A stretch of 7,275 nucleotides of DNA. It comes from B1Sed10-231 sp046483385 (lineage in GTDB: Bacteria; Planctomycetota; Brocadiia; SM23-32). The translations under genes and the position numbers were made by a program. Below are positions 5,577-7,275 of this stretch, one piece after another (within the stretch, counting starts at the first letter, position 1; each line of letters starts with the position of its first letter). The notes beneath the pieces were generated by a model that saw only the letters and a program-made list of their open reading frames with translations, ran no database searches and had not been told where the DNA came from. The DNA lies in assembly GCA_046483385.1 (NCBI GenBank), contig JAWODG010000199.1, forward strand, positions 1-7,275, read 5' to 3'.

Positions 5577-6458
5577 ATGACCACGTGGCGAGAGTTGCTG
5601 TCGGAGAAAGGCGTGCTGCTGTCCGATGGTGCCTGGGGGACGGAGTTCGCCCGGCGTGGCCTGGAGCCCGGGGAGGCGCCCGAACGCCTGAACCTGGAGC
5701 ATCCGGAAACCGTCCGGCAGGTGGCCGCCTCTTACGTCGAGGCCGGATCCGACATCATCCTGACCAACACCTTCGGAGGCAGCCGGCTGAAGCTGGAGCG
5801 GGCCGGGCTGGCCGACCGCGTCGCCGAGGCCAATCGGCGGGGCGTGGAGATATCGAAGGCAGCCGCGGGCGCCGAGGCGCTGGTCTTCGCATCGGTCGGG
5901 CCGACCGGCGAGTTCATGGAGCCGGTCGGGACTATCAGCCGGGGCGAGATGGTGGGCGTCTTCGCCGAACAGGTTGACGCGCTGGCGGAGGCCGGCGCCG
6001 ACGGCATCGTCATCGAGACCATGGCCGACCTGGGCGAGGCCAAAGCTGCGCTGGCCGGCGCCCGAGAGGCCTGCGACCTGCCGGTCGTGGTGTGTATGTC
6101 CTTCGACAAAGGTGCGCGTGGCTACGCCACCATGATGGGCGTGACGCCGGAACGGGCGGCGCAGGAGCTGACCGCGGAGCAGCCGGAACTGATCGGGTCA
6201 AACTGCGGCCGCGGGCCGGCCGACCTGGTCGAGATTACGCGCATCCTGCACGAAGAGACTGACCTGCCGCTCTGGATCAAGCCGAACGCGGGCGTGCCAA
6301 AGCTGGTGGACGGAGAGACGGTGTACGCACAGACCCCGGAGGAGATGGCGGGCTACTTCGCGAACCTGGTGGAGGCCGGGGCTTCCGTGATAGGCGGCTG
6401 CTGCGGGAGCACGCCGGAGCACATCCGCCGGCTGGCGCAGGCCCGGGAGCAGCTCTGA
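5577..6458 (+). CDS. Homocysteine S-methyltransferase (zinc-dependent, MetH N-terminal-type domain only)
   Basis: The 293-residue protein transfers a methyl group to homocysteine to give methionine in the cytosol. It carries the family's order of motifs: LLSDGAWGTEF (14-24) on strand 1, ILTNTFGGSR (61-70), SVGPTGEFM (106-114), GIVIETMADLGEAKAAL (143-159), the first zinc ligand C210 in GSNCGRGP, WIKPNAGVP (233-241), and the paired zinc ligands C275-C276 in IGGCCGSTPEHIR (272-284). All three zinc cysteines are present, so it should be active. It lacks the folate-, cobalamin- and activation domains of full MetH. The methyl donor is therefore open: a corrinoid protein, S-methylmethionine, betaine or another methylated compound. 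It is transcribed away from the minus-strand gene run, from its own promoter, and appears to be a single-gene unit. ATG 5577 has a good ribosome binding site. Confidence 0.92.
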   Translation: MTTWRELLSEKGVLLSDGAWGTEFARRGLEPGEAPERLNLEHPETVRQVAASYVEAGSDIILTNTFGGSRLKLERAGLADRVAEANRRGVEISKAAAGAEALVFASVGPTGEFMEPVGTISRGEMVGVFAEQVDALAEAGADGIVIETMADLGEAKAALAGAREACDLPVVVCMSFDKGARGYATMMGVTPERAAQELTAEQPELIGSNCGRGPADLVEITRILHEETDLPLWIKPNAGVPKLVDGETVYAQTPEEMAGYFANLVEAGASVIGGCCGSTPEHIRRLAQAREQL

Positions 6459-6660
6459 AGACAGCCTGCCTTCGTCATATCGCAGGTAATGGCGTGAAAG
6501 GCCGGCCAGCTCCACGCAGCCCCCTGCGGAGCCTTCCACAATCCGCCGTGCGGCGAACGGCAGTGCCGGTGACGGCAGTTCTCAGTAACGGCAACGGCCG
6601 AGGACGACGACGAGGACGAGATCGAGGACGATGTGTGCAGGTCCTCGGCAATCCCCGCAG
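6459..6660. other. Repetitive non-coding gap between convergent genes
   Basis: No credible gene is present. It holds a small hairpin (CGCAG 6515-6519, loop CCCC, CTGCG 6524-6528) without a T-tract, which may serve as a weak bidirectional terminator. It also holds the 8-bp palindrome GGCCGGCC (6500-6507), three copies of ACGGCA (6557, 6572, 6588) at 15-16 bp spacing, and a run of ACG/AGG triplets. Confidence 0.5.
6599..6633. repeat. Degenerate ACG/AGG trinucleotide run
   Basis: Eleven successive triplets from 6601 are AGG, ACG, AGA, TCG or ATG, chiefly ACG and AGG. Such purine-rich low-complexity tracts are often scattered in gaps of environmental G+C-rich genomes. It encodes only Asp/Glu- or Ser/Arg-rich nonsense in all frames. 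Confidence 0.6.
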
Positions 6661-7275
6661 TCAACTCTGTAGCGCCGGGATGTGGGGGCGCACGACTTCG
6701 CCGGACTCTGCCGATTCAAAGGCCGCGTCCAGCACGGCGATGACCCGCCGGGCCTCGGACAGCTTGACCTCCGGCTCGGCGCGGCCGGCGAGCACGTCCG
6801 CCACGTTCTCGTAGAAGTTCCGCCAGCGCCCGGGAACGGTCGGCACCACGCGCTCTTCCCCGTCGGCGGTCTTCAGCCGCCCGTAGCTCTCCTCCGGCTC
6901 TTCGGCGGCGTCTATCTCGCCCCGCCGCATGGCGCTCTCCTGCGGGTCGAGGCCGTGCTTGACGAAGGTCCCCTGCTTGCCGAAAGCGTGCACGCGGGGC
7001 TTGGGGATAAGGTGCATGCCGCCGGCATCCACCACGGCCGTATTGCCCCCTTCGAAGCCGACAACGACCATCGCGTGGCTGTCCACGTCGTGGTCCGGGT
7101 AATCATGGTGCATGCGGCAATAGACCGTCTCGACGGCCTGCGGGAAGATCTGCATGACCTGGTCGATCATGTGGGTGCCGAGGTCGAACAGGCGACCCCC
7201 GCCCTTCTCGGCCTTGCCCCGCCACCGGCCGGGTGGGCCGAAGGTCTGCCACGCCATCTCCAGCCAGCGCAGCTC
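6661..7275 (-). CDS. Gfo/Idh/MocA-family oxidoreductase, C-terminal part (gene continues past the right edge)
   Basis: The visible 204 residues are the substrate-binding C-terminal domain of an NAD(P)-dependent sugar or inositol dehydrogenase-like enzyme. The Rossmann half lies outside the window. Seen here: GGGRLFDLGTHMIDQ (25-39 of the fragment), the family's helix with the catalytic-type histidine H35 and acidic D38; a beta-sheet with VVVGFEGGNTAVVDAGG; the typical insert with KPRVHAFGKQGTFV; and a C-terminal helix LSEARRVIAVLDAAFESAESG. The frame is open to the window edge (ELRWLE precedes Met7 of the fragment), so the Met at 7257 is internal, not a start. It ends with TGA at 6661-6663, convergent with the methyltransferase gene. 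Substrate is unknown; family members commonly oxidise sugars or cyclitols. Confidence 0.88.
   Translation of the reverse strand, partial: ELRWLEMAWQTFGPPGRWRGKAEKGGGRLFDLGTHMIDQVMQIFPQAVETVYCRMHHDYPDHDVDSHAMVVVGFEGGNTAVVDAGGMHLIPKPRVHAFGKQGTFVKHGLDPQESAMRRGEIDAAEEPEESYGRLKTADGEERVVPTVPGRWRNFYENVADVLAGRAEPEVKLSEARRVIAVLDAAFESAESGEVVRPHIPALQS

Noticed and set aside
4952..5977. 341-codon plus-strand frame
   Set aside because: It overlaps the glycosidase-like gene, the small gene and the methyltransferase gene in the wrong frame, with Arg/Gly/Ala-rich low-complexity text towards its end.
1..7275. CRISPR arrays, tRNA or rRNA genes, insertion sequences
   Set aside because: No regularly spaced repeat of 20 bp or more, no tRNA-like cloverleaf text, and no transposase or terminal inverted repeats were found on reading both strands by eye.

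Overview
This is a high-G+C bacterial window that looks like chromosomal accessory sequence. It carries two unrelated blocks of genes. No rRNA, tRNA, CRISPR array, transposase or ribosomal marker is present, so the host cannot be fixed. The mix of a cytosolic glycosidase-like protein, a family-2 amidohydrolase, a Gfo/Idh/MocA oxidoreductase and small degenerate intergenic repeats resembles uncultured Planctomycetota, Armatimonadota or related environmental lineages. That placement is an inference from gene content only.

Left block (1-2640): a defence or restriction-modification-like pair facing tail to tail. On the plus strand is the C-terminal part of a large DUF1156/COG1743-type adenine-specific DNA methylase. 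It keeps the catalytic DPPYYDNVQY motif and the C-terminal fold, but the half that should hold the S-adenosylmethionine-binding motif I is missing. It is preceded by about 120 bp of G/T-rich sequence of a different character, with stops in the methylase frame. Nine bases after its stop, on the minus strand, ends an apparently intact 378-residue protein with a central helix-turn-helix-like segment and a C-terminal PD-(D/E)XK nuclease domain. It starts at a TTG supported by a good ribosome binding site. About 300 bp with no credible gene follows; it holds a possible promoter for the nuclease gene and small repeats.

Right block (2947-7275): a minus-strand run of three genes reads right to left: a small cysteine-containing protein of unknown family, a (beta/alpha)8 glycoside-hydrolase-like protein without a signal peptide, and a metal-dependent amidohydrolase of the Amidohydrolase_2 family. 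The latter two are 21 bp apart and very probably co-transcribed, which suggests a cytosolic catabolic step on a carbohydrate-derived or related compound. A hairpin sits exactly between the small gene and the glycosidase-like gene. Divergent from this run, with its own recognisable promoter, is a 293-residue zinc-dependent homocysteine S-methyltransferase (methionine formation). It converges on a Gfo/Idh/MocA oxidoreductase gene that runs off the right edge of the window. The 200 bp between these two is non-coding and repetitive.

The most interesting item is the helix-turn-helix plus PD-(D/E)XK nuclease next to a beheaded methylase. It may be a decaying or rearranged modification-linked defence locus, or an intact nuclease whose partner has been lost.
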